NCBI GenBank assembly: GCA_017472105.1
Contig: JAFUQY010000005.1
Span: 1 to 21,981, forward strand
Direction of reading: 5' to 3'
DNA length: 21,981 nucleotides
Source of the DNA: Clostridia bacterium
GTDB lineage: Bacteria > Bacillota_A > Clostridia > Oscillospirales > CAG-272
The notes beneath the pieces were generated by a model. It searched no databases, was not told where the DNA came from, and was given only the letters and a program-made list of their open reading frames with translations. This document shows positions 7,901 through 15,448 of the stretch, piece by piece (position 1 is the stretch's first letter; each line of letters starts with the position of its first letter). Made by a program: the position numbers and the translations under genes.

Positions 7901-10506
7901 ACGCCGACGAGCCGGGTGAATCCTACGTCTGGGGCGGCAATCCTCTCGTACCCGACAAAACCTACCTCGCAGAACGCAATTCCTACAACAATCAGAACGG
8001 CGATACCTTCGATAAATTCCGCTTCGCCGCGATCCGACCCGCATCCGCCGCAAGAATCACGGTGACATCGGGCGATGAACTTCTCGCGGAACAGAAGCTC
8101 GGCACAATCCTCCCGGCGTACTGGCATGTCACGCGGAAAACGTGGATGAGCACCTCGCAGTCCGTGACCGTGGATGCCATGGGTGCGCTCGCTTCCCTCA
8201 AGGAAGGGGACGAATTCGCACTCACCCTCACGCTCGCTCCCGAATATTACGTCTCCGCCGACGGCGATGTCCGCTGGGATGATCTCAGTGACGGTGCGTC
8301 GCTCTCCTTCCCCGGCGTGATTGATACGACTCCGCCGACGTCCACTGAACCCGTGCTTGACCCGGATGCCATGACCCTCACCGTGACGGCATGGGACAAC
8401 CGCTACGTCGCCGCCGTGGTTCTCTACAACACAACCGGCACGGAGGCTCTGACCTACACCGGTGCAGAAGACGACATCGAGCCCGGCGAGGCAGCGGAAT
8501 ACACCCTCGATCTCTCCGGCGTCAGCGGAACGAAATTCCTCCTGACCGTGTACGACTACGCCATGAACGGCACATCGTTCGAGGTTTCCACCGAGCTCGG
8601 GCAGGCGGATCCCGCAGAGTCCGTCACCGTAACCCCGGAAACGCTCACGCTCATGACCGGCACCATGTACGCGCTCTCAGCATCCGTTCTTCCCGAAAGT
8701 GCGGATCCCGGCGTGGCGTGGTCGTCCTCCGATGCAAGCGTCGCGTCCGTTGACAAATTCGGCAATGTCACCGCAGTCAGCGACGGAATTGCTGAAATCA
8801 CCGCATCCGCTCCCGGCACCGGCGTGTACGATACCTGCACCGTGACCGTGGAGACCATCGACGTCACCGTGCGCGGCATTTTGCAGGGAGAGGACACCGT
8901 CCCGCGCTTCTTTGACTGGAACACCGCGTCGGGTGAGATCACGTCCTCCGGTGAAATTGACGGTCAGATCACCTCAGCCGCTGACTCCGGCATGGACGGC
9001 GTATCCTACGTTGTCACCGACAGCTTCATCATAAAGGCGATTGACACAGCCGGTGCGGAGCTTGCTTCTTATGACACGAACAATTACCCCATCTGGGACT
9101 TCACCGCGAGCCGCTCGTACACGGACGACAACGGCACACCGCGCATCCACGGCATCTACTGGACCTACCTCACGCCGTCCTCGCCAATTGACGCATACGA
9201 GCTCGACACAAAGAAAACAAGCGTCAATCTCGCCTCCACGCTGAGAAACGGCACGGGTGCGAAGTACCTCACCGGCATCGCGGCGCAGGGAAAAGTCACC
9301 GTCGGCGGCATCACAGGCGAGGGCGTGTACCTCCTTGACAGCACGGGCGCGGTCTGGCTCGCTCTCATTGACGACGCGGGCAAAGTCACCATGCTCGGCA
9401 GTTTCCCGTCGAATCTCACCGCATGCGGCGCAGAATTCGCAGGCTACGGCACGGATTACCTCTTCTGCTCCCTCGTCATCGACACGGACGGCACGCTCTG
9501 GCTCAGCGAATACCGCGGCGACACCAGCATCCTCTACCGCATGACCTACGTTTCCGAAACGAAGCGCTTTGACGCCGTGAGAATCGGGGACATGGGCGAG
9601 AACAACTGGCCGGCGGCGCTTCTGCACGTGAATGCAAACGCGGATGCGGCTCCCGATTCCGTCTTCGATGACCTCGATCCGGCAGAATTCACCGCGATTC
9701 CGGCGGACAGCACGTACAATCCCGCCGTCTCCGGTACGCTTCAGGCAATCTCCGACGCGCTCACAAAGCCCGCAAACACAGCCGAACCCATCCCCGGCGT
9801 CACCTTCGACGGAGATACCATAACCCTCACCGTCACCGCAAAGGATGAGAGCGGCAGTGAAACCGCATCGGTAAGCGGCATCACGGAAGTCCGGTGGGAT
9901 CCCGCATCCCTCGCGCCCCTGAACACCGCCGTTTTCGGGGATTACACCGCCGAGGTGCACGATGACGGCGCATTCACCTTCGGCTATGTCTCCCTCTCCG
10001 GCACGGAAGCAGGCATCCCGGTCGCTGTCCTCACGTTCAAGGCTCTCACACCCGATCCCGGGGATATCACCATCCTCCGACGCGAAGTGAATTCCACCGC
10101 ACTGAACACCGCCGAAACCGTGGATCTGCACATCGAACACGTCCGCACCGAACGCGTGGGATACAAGCTCGCGACGCTGACAAAGGACGGCTATACGGGA
10201 GACATCGTCTGCACCGACTGCGGCGTCACCGTTCGCAAAGGCGTCGTCATTCCCGCAGCGGGCGGCCCGGCGATTGACACGGAATCCGGCGTTCCCATGG
10301 CAGGCGTGACCATCCCCGGCACGGACACCGCCATCACCGGATGGGCGAAAATCATGCGCGAAATCTACGCCGCACGCAAGCTCCGCGACGAACGCATGGC
10401 TGCGGAAAAACGGAAATACCTGCCGTGCGATGACTGCGCCTGCGTGATCTGCGGATGCGACTCCGACTGCGGCGGCGGATGCGGGGAAAAGGATAAAAAA
10501 GAATAA
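4948..10506 (+). CDS. Giant secreted multidomain subtilase (S8 serine peptidase)
   Basis: This 1852-residue exported protease resembles lactocepin/C5a-peptidase-type enzymes that cut extracellular proteins. The ATG at 4948 is preferred over 4918 because it has GAGG nine bases upstream and begins a clear signal peptide (residues 1-27, likely cut after ISA). Next come an I9-like propeptide (about 70-160) and the catalytic domain with Asp198 (VIDTGTD), His281 (SHGSHVAG), Asn390 (SGGN) and Ser641 (SGTSMAAP), so the triad is complete. A PA domain (about 448-540) interrupts it. Later parts are a two-repeat dockerin-like module (819-870), an Fn3-like segment ending near 1217, a BIG2 Ig-like domain (1224-1302), a repetitive beta-rich region (about 1303-1580), a possible cohesin-like sandwich (about 1650-1720), a CTDCG zinc-ribbon-like piece (about 1743-1766) and a tail with seven cysteines (1825-1852). 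No LPXTG or membrane anchor is present. A lipoprotein gene follows 27 bases later. Confidence 0.92.
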   Translation: MKHNFFHKSVSLILAALMLPVSPISADDGISVTPSDLVPSRGVFGEVIPASRTDDTDASSGDVRVSVILEDDCAIDAGFADSNSRDAVTYRQALLTKQDEIAGDISRCALDGDELDVVWNLTLAANLISANVPESALEDILAVDGVADVIVETVYYPCVVDREEVNDPAMATSSAMTGTTAAWAEGYTGAGQRVAVIDTGTDTDHISFDEGAFLHALSESDTGWDLLDADEIASVWDQLNLSQKYKGTPESLYINAKLPFGYNYIDRNNNVTHDRDSQGSHGSHVAGIAAANRYIPTGDGYADAHDAVAMAGAAPDCQLLTMKVFGRNGGAYDSDYMAAIEDAIVLGCDAVNLSLGTAGAGSSRSSVTVFQEILDNLSKTSTVVTVSGGNSYSWAYAASPLSNSGGWGYPYADRGNFSTATAPGTFTNNLSVASAENDGSVDPYLICGGMRIFYTETAIYGNVSFASEPGEYTFVFLPDAGNEDADCAALTDVLAGNIAVIRRGETTFAEKANAAVMHGAAGVIIVNSEDAVLNMDLMAYYFNSPVASVTLSGGEILLESAEAVTDENGNVLCYTGEVTISDGKGAHVYGSENYTMSDFSSWGIPSSLELKPEITTPGGRIYSVDGSVKSGDAYKVMSGTSMAAPQAAGMTAVLAQYIEENDLTAKTGLTSRTLAQSLLLSTAQVLTDPASDYGTPYSVMKQGAGLANVGAAVSADSYLIMDDGTNAGAADGKIKAELGDDPERTGIYTYGFTLYNLTDEDTTYAFAGEYFTQDFFADSANDAGDTAIFMDETTYPLLMHTTYTADGAEITSEPGIFARDFNGDGDIDENDGQALLDYAVGVRDSIHDADNADLNADGRVDSYDAYLFFTSYSDAAVSVPANGKVHITVTAALSEDYAEFLTGYMENGFYIEGYTTVRALTTDDGEVGETHAIPVIGYFGSWTDMPMFDVGTAVEYLSGDETRTPYLYTARKSAAYYANALTLTYADEPGESYVWGGNPLVPDKTYLAERNSYNNQNGDTFDKFRFAAIRPASAARITVTSGDELLAEQKLGTILPAYWHVTRKTWMSTSQSVTVDAMGALASLKEGDEFALTLTLAPEYYVSADGDVRWDDLSDGASLSFPGVIDTTPPTSTEPVLDPDAMTLTVTAWDNRYVAAVVLYNTTGTEALTYTGAEDDIEPGEAAEYTLDLSGVSGTKFLLTVYDYAMNGTSFEVSTELGQADPAESVTVTPETLTLMTGTMYALSASVLPESADPGVAWSSSDASVASVDKFGNVTAVSDGIAEITASAPGTGVYDTCTVTVETIDVTVRGILQGEDTVPRFFDWNTASGEITSSGEIDGQITSAADSGMDGVSYVVTDSFIIKAIDTAGAELASYDTNNYPIWDFTASRSYTDDNGTPRIHGIYWTYLTPSSPIDAYELDTKKTSVNLASTLRNGTGAKYLTGIAAQGKVTVGGITGEGVYLLDSTGAVWLALIDDAGKVTMLGSFPSNLTACGAEFAGYGTDYLFCSLVIDTDGTLWLSEYRGDTSILYRMTYVSETKRFDAVRIGDMGENNWPAALLHVNANADAAPDSVFDDLDPAEFTAIPADSTYNPAVSGTLQAISDALTKPANTAEPIPGVTFDGDTITLTVTAKDESGSETASVSGITEVRWDPASLAPLNTAVFGDYTAEVHDDGAFTFGYVSLSGTEAGIPVAVLTFKALTPDPGDITILRREVNSTALNTAETVDLHIEHVRTERVGYKLATLTKDGYTGDIVCTDCGVTVRKGVVIPAAGGPAIDTESGVPMAGVTIPGTDTAITGWAKIMREIYAARKLRDERMAAEKRKYLPCDDCACVICGCDSDCGGGCGEKDKKE

Positions 10507-10533
10507 AGAAGAAATAAGAAAGAATAAATAATA

Positions 10534-11217
10534 ATGAAGAAAATCATTCTCTCCATGCTCCTTGCGGGACTGCTTTTCACCTCCTGCGCACAGAAAAACA
10601 TCGTCGCGGAGTTCGGCTTCACCTCGGACAACGCGGATCTCAATTTCACCGGGCTCACCTATACCCCCGAAATCATCGCCGAAATTTCCTCCCACGTCGT
10701 CGCGTGCGAAATCGTGGAAATCGAGAGCGGTGCCATCTCCGGTGACGTCCTGACCGCGGATTTCAAGTACGAAGTCAGGGTCGTTGAGGAATTTCTCGAC
10801 ACAACCGACACCGTGAACGTCGGCGACTACCTCCTTGTGCAGTGCAACGAAGGTCTCATGCCCGCAATTGACGCGCAGAAGCTCATGGAATTCTCCGGCG
10901 CGCTCCGATATCTGACCGGCGAGTACGGCGAAAACGACTACATCCGCTGCTCCAGTCACGGCGCGCTCCCCGTTGAAGTCGGCAAAACCTACCTCATGTT
11001 CCTCACCGACGACTACTATGAGGACTATGAAATGTACGTCGAATGCGGCAGACAGTACCTGTTCGAATACAAGTCCGGCAGACTCTACGCCGAAAACGAC
11101 GACGCGAAGGATCTCACCCTCACCGATATCAAAGCCGCCATCGACTCCCGCACCGGACGTGCAGATGAAATCGGCCGCGATGCGTACATCCTTGAATTGC
11201 AGGCACAGAATCCATAA
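10534..11217 (+). CDS. Putative secreted lipoprotein, function unknown
   Basis: This 227-residue protein has a lipoprotein signal (MKKIILSMLLAGLLFTSC), with lipidation expected at Cys18 and anchoring on the outer face of the membrane. The mature part looks beta-rich: an EIVEIESGAI...FKYEVRVVEEFL stretch, then NVGDYLLVQC and later EVGKTYLMFLTDDYY. The pairing of a GD-hydrophobic strand with a GKTYLMFL strand is recurrent in small Firmicute lipoproteins of unknown role; this is a resemblance only. No catalytic motif is visible. It begins 27 bases after the subtilase stop and is followed by a terminator, so the two genes probably share a transcript. Its upstream sequence is an A-rich tract without a good Shine-Dalgarno motif, which points to coupled or weak translation. 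It might interact with the protease, but nothing in the sequence proves this. Confidence 0.82.
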   Translation: MKKIILSMLLAGLLFTSCAQKNIVAEFGFTSDNADLNFTGLTYTPEIIAEISSHVVACEIVEIESGAISGDVLTADFKYEVRVVEEFLDTTDTVNVGDYLLVQCNEGLMPAIDAQKLMEFSGALRYLTGEYGENDYIRCSSHGALPVEVGKTYLMFLTDDYYEDYEMYVECGRQYLFEYKSGRLYAENDDAKDLTLTDIKAAIDSRTGRADEIGRDAYILELQAQNP

Positions 11218-11223
11218 CCCCGG

Positions 11224-11280
11224 AACAGTCCCGTTTTCCCGTTTTTCACAGCGGATCGGGGCTGTTTTTCCGTCTTTTTT
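11224..11280 (+). terminator. Intrinsic terminator after the lipoprotein gene
   Basis: AACAGTCCCG (11224-11233) pairs with CGGGGCTGTT (11257-11266) with one G-U pair. It is followed by TTTTTCCGTC and a run of T residues to about 11280. It closes the subtilase-lipoprotein unit. Confidence 0.8.
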
Positions 11281-11368
11281 TACATGATTCCGGGCAGATA
11301 AACAATTGATAAGTCAACAATAACACCGCACAGCAAAAACTCTTTACATATTTTGTTCATTCTGGCAC

Positions 11369-11397
11369 TTGACAATCTATGCTTAATATGGTATTAT
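11369..11397 (+). promoter_or_regulatory. Promoter of the fatty-acid synthesis cluster
   Basis: A perfect TTGACA (11369-11374), a 17-base spacer and TATTAT (11392-11397) form a strong vegetative promoter about 150 bases before fabH. The 10-base word TATTATTGTT occurs twice here, at 11392 and 11408. Confidence 0.85.
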
Positions 11398-11473
11398 TGT
11401 TTCATCATATTATTGTTGCTTTTTGTTTACTGTTCATCAGGGTGAACTCCGGTTCCGCCCTTTTTCAACGGGA

Positions 11474-11498
11474 TTTGATTTTAATATCAAACTATAAT
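11474..11498 (+). promoter_or_regulatory. Dyad and -10-like box in the fabH leader
   Basis: The dyad TTTGAT-N6-ATCAAA (11474-11491) lies in the untranslated leader and is followed two bases later by a perfect TATAAT (11493-11498). The dyad would cover the -35 region of a second promoter with that -10, although no good -35 hexamer is seen. FabT, the MarR-type repressor of fatty-acid genes in streptococci, binds TTTGA...TCAAA dyads, but with a shorter spacer. The similarity is suggestive only. The site could serve a lipid-responsive repressor encoded elsewhere. Confidence 0.4.
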
Positions 11499-11546
11499 AT
11501 TATGATGACCCATTAACCGAAATTACGACATCAAAGGAGGTCCCCC

Positions 11547-12509
11547 ATGGGATTTCAGATTCTCGGAACGGGCAGTGCTCTTCCGGAAAAAATTCTGACC
11601 AATGACGATCTCGCCGCCATCGTGGAAACGAATGACGAATGGATCATGACCCGCGTCGGCGTCCGCCAGCGTCACATCGCCGTTCACGAAACCACCGCAG
11701 ATCTCGCATATACCGCAGCAGTACGTGCCATGGAAATGAGCGGACTGACTCCGGCTGATATTGATCTGATCATCTGCGGCACCATCACACCCGACCGCAT
11801 CTGCCCCACCGTTGCCGGTGAAGTTCAGGCGAGACTGGGTGCGGTGTGCCCCGCTTTTGATATCAACTCCGCATGCAGCGGCTTCCTCTTCGCTCTCGAC
11901 ACCGCGGCTGGATTCTTCGCCAAAGGCGGGATCCGCAATGCCATCGTCATCGGAGCGGAGCGCATCAGCAAAATCATCGACTGGACGGACAGAAGCACCT
12001 GCGTCATTTTCGGTGACGGTGCGGGCGCGGCAGTCCTCGGTGCATGCGAAGAAAACCGCTACCTCTGCTCCGAGCTTGTGACAAAGGGCGGAGACAGCGT
12101 CATCAAAATTCCCGCATATGCAGGTACATCCATCTTCACCGACACCGGGGATACCGATAAGCCGGTCATCTTCATGGAAGGTCAGGAGACATTCAAGTTC
12201 GCCGTCAACGCACTCACCGGGCATGTCCGCTCGATGTGCGAAAAGCTCGGCATCGAAGTCACCGACATCGACCACGTCGTACCCCATCAGGCAAACATCC
12301 GCATCATCTCCATGGCAGCCCGAAAGCTCGGACTTCCCATGGATAAGTTCACCGTAGACATCGACCACGTCGGCAATACCGCAGCCGCCAGCGTCCCGAT
12401 CGCCCTCGACGAAGCCAACCGCGCCGGCAAGCTGAAAAAAGACGCCCTCGTCGCAATGACCGCATTCGGAGGAGGACTTAGCAGCGCGGGTTGTGTGATC
12501 CGGTGGTGA
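11547..12509 (+). CDS. fabH: 3-oxoacyl-ACP synthase III (initiating ketosynthase)
   Basis: FabH condenses an acyl-CoA primer, usually acetyl-CoA or a branched acyl-CoA, with malonyl-ACP to start fatty-acid chains. At 320 residues it has the normal family length. The thiolase-fold triad is intact: Cys110 in INSACSGF, His247 in VVPHQANIRI and Asn277 in HVGNTAAAS. The GFGGG-like end is present as AFGGGLSSAG near the C-terminus. The start codon has an AAAGGAGG ribosome binding site six bases away, among the strongest in the window. It is the first gene of the cluster, about 150 bases after the promoter. A 500-base gap with repeat elements separates it from acpP, so downstream transcription may depend on read-through of that gap or on another promoter. 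Primer preference cannot be read from the sequence. Confidence 0.97.
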   Translation: MGFQILGTGSALPEKILTNDDLAAIVETNDEWIMTRVGVRQRHIAVHETTADLAYTAAVRAMEMSGLTPADIDLIICGTITPDRICPTVAGEVQARLGAVCPAFDINSACSGFLFALDTAAGFFAKGGIRNAIVIGAERISKIIDWTDRSTCVIFGDGAGAAVLGACEENRYLCSELVTKGGDSVIKIPAYAGTSIFTDTGDTDKPVIFMEGQETFKFAVNALTGHVRSMCEKLGIEVTDIDHVVPHQANIRIISMAARKLGLPMDKFTVDIDHVGNTAAASVPIALDEANRAGKLKKDALVAMTAFGGGLSSAGCVIRW

Positions 12510-12590
12510 AGGTCGGCTGACCGCGCTTAAAAGAATAAATAAGAAAGAATAACTGGATTGTTTCTTCAGCTAACACTACCACGCGCACTG

Positions 12591-12912
12591 CCAAAACCGC
12601 GCCGCAGGCTGAGTTTACGTAGCAAATCCAGTGACGCTGTCGTGACTGTCAGAGCCCGAAACAACCAAATCTCGCCGCCGCAGGCTGAGCTTACCGAGGG
12701 AACTGAGTGTTCCTGACAATAAGATAAGTTCGCATACGCCCAAAGCTGCATGTTGTAAAAAACTCCCGCCCGGCGGAGCCTTGGGTCCAGGGGTCTCCCC
12801 TGGTTGCCGAATCGAGAGCCCGGCGACTAGGTTTCATCGAAGATGAACACCTCGTTCTCGCGCCCGCCGCGCAGGCGTACAAATCCAATTGAAAAGCGGA
12901 GCTTTTCTACCT
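12591..12912 (+). repeat. Modular structured repeat upstream of acpP (copy 1)
   Basis: The 500-base fabH-acpP gap (12510-13009) holds no gene but contains an element homologous to 16224-16448. Shared parts in order are the head CGCCGCAGGCTGAG, present here twice (12599 onward and 12673-12699), a 60-base block with one mismatch (12765-12824) that contains the perfect hairpin CCAGGGG-TCT-CCCCTGG (12787-12803), a GTTCTCGCGCC...CGCGCAG segment, and a terminal hairpin GAAAAGC-GGA-GCTTTTC (12891-12907) followed by TACCT. It ends about 97 bases before acpP. A similar layout before fabF suggests a mobile or duplicated non-coding element. There is no U-tract after either hairpin, so it is not an obvious terminator. 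Confidence 0.85.
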
Positions 12913-13009
12913 AAAACCCACTCCGCCCCCCAGCGGAACCAAAAATCTGTAAGCAATACCCCCAAAAATATAAAAATCAAAAATTCAAAACATTAAGGAG
13001 ACCACCACC

Positions 13010-13231
13010 ATGATTCTCGAAAAGCTTAAGGAAATTATCGCAGACCACTCCGGCGAAGAAGCAGATTCCATCACCCCTGAAACCAAGTTCGCTGACCTCG
13101 GCATCGACTCCCTCACTACCGTTGAAATCCTCATGGATATCGAAGACGAATTCGGCGTTTCCCTCGAAGCCGGCCAGATCGGTACCACCGTTGGCGAACT
13201 GATCGCAAAGATCGAGGAGGGTCAGGAATGA
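13010..13231 (+). CDS. acpP: Acyl carrier protein
   Basis: This 73-residue acidic four-helix protein carries growing acyl chains as thioesters on a phosphopantetheine arm. The attachment residue is Ser34 in LGIDSLTTVEI, the family signature. The length is normal. AAGGAG lies nine bases before the start. The stop codon overlaps the fabK start as ATGA (13228-13231), so the two genes are translationally coupled. It follows the repeat-filled gap after fabH. A TATAAA-like box near 12969 could belong to a local promoter but has no convincing -35 partner. Confidence 0.97.
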   Translation: MILEKLKEIIADHSGEEADSITPETKFADLGIDSLTTVEILMDIEDEFGVSLEAGQIGTTVGELIAKIEEGQE

Positions 13232-14169
13232 TCCGCACTCCGCTCTGCGACCTCGTGGGCATCGAATACCCCATTTTTCAGGGCGGTATGGCCCACATCT
13301 CCGACGGCAATCTCGCCGCGGCAGTCTCGGAAGCAGGCGGACTGGGCATCATTTCCGCAAACAGCGGTGCGGACTGGCTCCGTGAACAGATTCATATCGC
13401 CCGGGCGAAAACTTCCAAGCCCATCGGCGTAAATGTCATGCTCATGAGTCCCGCCGCACCCGATGTTGCCCGGGTCATTGCCGAAGAAAAAGTCGAAGTC
13501 GTTACCACCGGCGCCGGAAATCCCGCTGAGTATATGCCCCTGTGGCTCGAAGCAGGATGCCGCGTCATTCCCGTTGTCGCATCCGCGGCTCTGGCGAAAA
13601 TGATGGAACGCTGCGGCGCATGTGCCGTGATCGCTGAGGGCGGTGAGTCCGGCGGTCATATCGGTGAAGCCGCAACCATGCCCCTCGTCCCCCAGGTCGT
13701 CGACGCTGTTTCCATCCCCGTTATCGCAGCAGGCGGTATCGCTGACGGACGCGGAGTCGCAGCCGCACTCATGCTCGGTGCCGTCGGTGTGCAGATCGGT
13801 ACCCGCTTCCTCACCGCACACGAATGCTCCGTTCATCCCCATTATAAAGCCCTTGTCCTCAAGGCAACCGATACCTCCACCATCGTCACCGGCCGCCGTC
13901 TCGGTCATGCCGTGCGAAGCATCAAGACTCCCTACTCCCGCAAGTACGCGAAAGCTGAATATACCGATATCTCCGACGCTGACCTCGAAGCACTCGGCGT
14001 GGGATCCCTCAGAAAAGCCGCAGTCGACGGCAACGAAAGCGAAGGCTGCTACCTCGCCGGTCAGATCTCCGGTATGATTAAAAAAGAGCAGTCCGCCGCA
14101 GAAATGATTCACGAAATCTTCGCGGAAGCCGAACAGGTTCTCAAAAACGCTTCCGCTTATATTAAATAA
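13228..14169 (+). CDS. fabK: Enoyl-ACP reductase II (FMN-dependent)
   Basis: FabK reduces trans-2-enoyl-ACP with NAD(P)H and FMN in the last step of each elongation cycle. It is the triclosan-insensitive alternative to FabI. The 313-residue TIM-barrel protein has the nitronate monooxygenase-like start YPIFQGGMAHISDGNLAAAV, the family motif EGGESGGHIG with His144 in the position of the catalytic histidine known from the streptococcal enzyme, and the FMN-phosphate motifs AAGGIADGRG and VGVQIGTRFL. It overlaps acpP by four bases and has GAGGAGGG upstream inside acpP. A 363-base gap with a nested inverted repeat follows before fabD. No FabI-like gene is in the window, so FabK is probably the main enoyl reductase, although that requires the rest of the genome. 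Confidence 0.96.
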   Translation: MIRTPLCDLVGIEYPIFQGGMAHISDGNLAAAVSEAGGLGIISANSGADWLREQIHIARAKTSKPIGVNVMLMSPAAPDVARVIAEEKVEVVTTGAGNPAEYMPLWLEAGCRVIPVVASAALAKMMERCGACAVIAEGGESGGHIGEAATMPLVPQVVDAVSIPVIAAGGIADGRGVAAALMLGAVGVQIGTRFLTAHECSVHPHYKALVLKATDTSTIVTGRRLGHAVRSIKTPYSRKYAKAEYTDISDADLEALGVGSLRKAAVDGNESEGCYLAGQISGMIKKEQSAAEMIHEIFAEAEQVLKNASAYIK

Positions 14170-14201
14170 GCCTGATTCCTGACATTCTCAGATACAACAC
14201 C

Positions 14202-14474
14202 GCCTCATCCGTCACTGCGTGACACCTTCCCCGCCGCGTTCGGCTATCTGAAACCGCTTGTGCTTGCAGGGGAAGGCTCCCTGAGATGTCCGTCCCGCAG
14301 CACCGCCGCTACAGCAGCAAAACTTCATGTGAAACTACCACGCACATCCGAACCGTGCTGCGGGACTGAAAACCCGGCAAGCCTTCCCCTGCACGGATTG
14401 AAAGTTTCGGCTGCATCGACGCTGTGGGGAAGGGGGACCGCTCTCTTTCGCAGAAAGGGAGTGGTGGATGAGGC
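14202..14474. repeat. Nested inverted-repeat element between fabK and fabD
   Basis: The 363-base gap (14170-14532) contains a 273-base element bounded by GCCTCATCC (14202-14210) and GGATGAGGC (14466-14474). Inside are three further perfect, nested arm pairs: CCTTCCCC (14225-14232) with GGGGAAGG (14426-14433), TGCAGGGGAAGGC (14265-14277) with GCCTTCCCCTGCA (14381-14393), and GTCCCGCAGCAC (14292-14303) with GTGCTGCGGGAC (14355-14366). The whole could fold into one long interrupted hairpin. It encodes no recognisable protein; an open frame extending fabD upstream to 14260 crosses it only by chance. The shape fits a MITE-like element; no target duplication was recognised. Confidence 0.85.
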
Positions 14475-14532
14475 CTCCCACATACAGCAGTTATGTATCT
14501 TCAAAACCACATTTTTTCAAGGAAAACCAACC

Positions 14533-15447
14533 ATGTCTAAAATTGCATTTGTATTTTCCGGTCAGGGCGCGCAGTTCTCCGGTATGGGCAAGTCCTTCTA
14601 TGACGCCATTCCCGCAGTCCGCGAGCTCTATGACGCCGCCGAAGCAATCCGTCCCGGTACCATGGCGCAGTCCTTCTCCGGCACCGCGGATGAGCTGAAG
14701 CAGACCGTCAATACCCAGCCCTGCCTCTACCTCGCGTCCGCTGCCGCTATGACCGCACTCCGCGAAAACGGCATCACGCCCGAGCTGACCGCAGGTTTTT
14801 CCCTCGGTGAGCTTGCCGCTCTCGCATGCGCAGGCGTGTATTCTCCCGAAGACGGCTTTAAAATCGTCATCGAACGCGCAAAGCTCATGGACAAGGCCGC
14901 GCATGAGATGCCCGAGGAACCCGCCATGGCCGCCGTCATGAAGCTCGATCCCGCGAAGATTGAGGAAATCTGCTCCGGCATCGACGGCGTGTATCCCGCA
15001 AACTACAACTCTCCCGCGCAGACCGTCATCTCCGGCGTCAAGTCCGGCGTTGCGGCGTTCAGGGAAGCATCCGGCGCGACCCTCATCGACCTTCCCGTCA
15101 GCGGCGCGTTCCATACTCCCTATATGGCGTCCGCGTCCGAGGGATTTGCCGCTTTCCTCGCGGAGCAGTCCTTCCATGCACCCGAAATCCCCGTCTACGC
15201 GAACCTCACCGGCTCCGTGTACGGCGAAAATATCCCCGAAACCCTCGCCGCACAGATCAAAAACCCCGTCCGCTGGCAGACCACGATCGAAAACATGATC
15301 GCCGCAGGTGTGGATACCTTCATCGAATGCGGTGCAGGCAAGACACTGTGCAACCTCATCAAGAAAATCGACAAATCCGTGAAGGTCTTCCCCGTTCAGG
15401 ATGCGGAAACCCTTGCGGCAGCCATTGCAGGCGTGAAGGGAGAATAA
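14533..15447 (+). CDS. fabD: Malonyl-CoA:ACP transacylase
   Basis: FabD transfers malonyl from CoA to ACP, supplying the extender unit to FabH and FabF. The protein has 304 residues, the family's usual size, with GQGAQ (10-14), the nucleophile Ser90 in GFSLGE, Arg115 that binds the malonyl carboxylate, and catalytic His194 in GAFHTP. The start at 14533 begins MSKIAFVFSGQGAQ as expected; the frame stays open upstream to 14260 but that part runs through the repeat element and is not protein-like. The ribosome binding site is only AAGGAAA, weaker than elsewhere in the cluster. One base separates its stop from the fabG start, so those genes are coupled. Confidence 0.96.
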   Translation: MSKIAFVFSGQGAQFSGMGKSFYDAIPAVRELYDAAEAIRPGTMAQSFSGTADELKQTVNTQPCLYLASAAAMTALRENGITPELTAGFSLGELAALACAGVYSPEDGFKIVIERAKLMDKAAHEMPEEPAMAAVMKLDPAKIEEICSGIDGVYPANYNSPAQTVISGVKSGVAAFREASGATLIDLPVSGAFHTPYMASASEGFAAFLAEQSFHAPEIPVYANLTGSVYGENIPETLAAQIKNPVRWQTTIENMIAAGVDTFIECGAGKTLCNLIKKIDKSVKVFPVQDAETLAAAIAGVKGE

Positions 15448-15448
15448 C

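Noticed and set aside
8974..10959. 661-codon minus-strand open frame opposite the protease and lipoprotein genes
   Set aside because: It spans two well-supported plus-strand genes and the gap between them, and its translation matches no family. It arises from codon bias on the other strand.
14260..14532. N-terminal extension of fabD
   Set aside because: It runs through the nested inverted repeat, is not protein-like, and the ATG at 14533 gives the standard FabD start.
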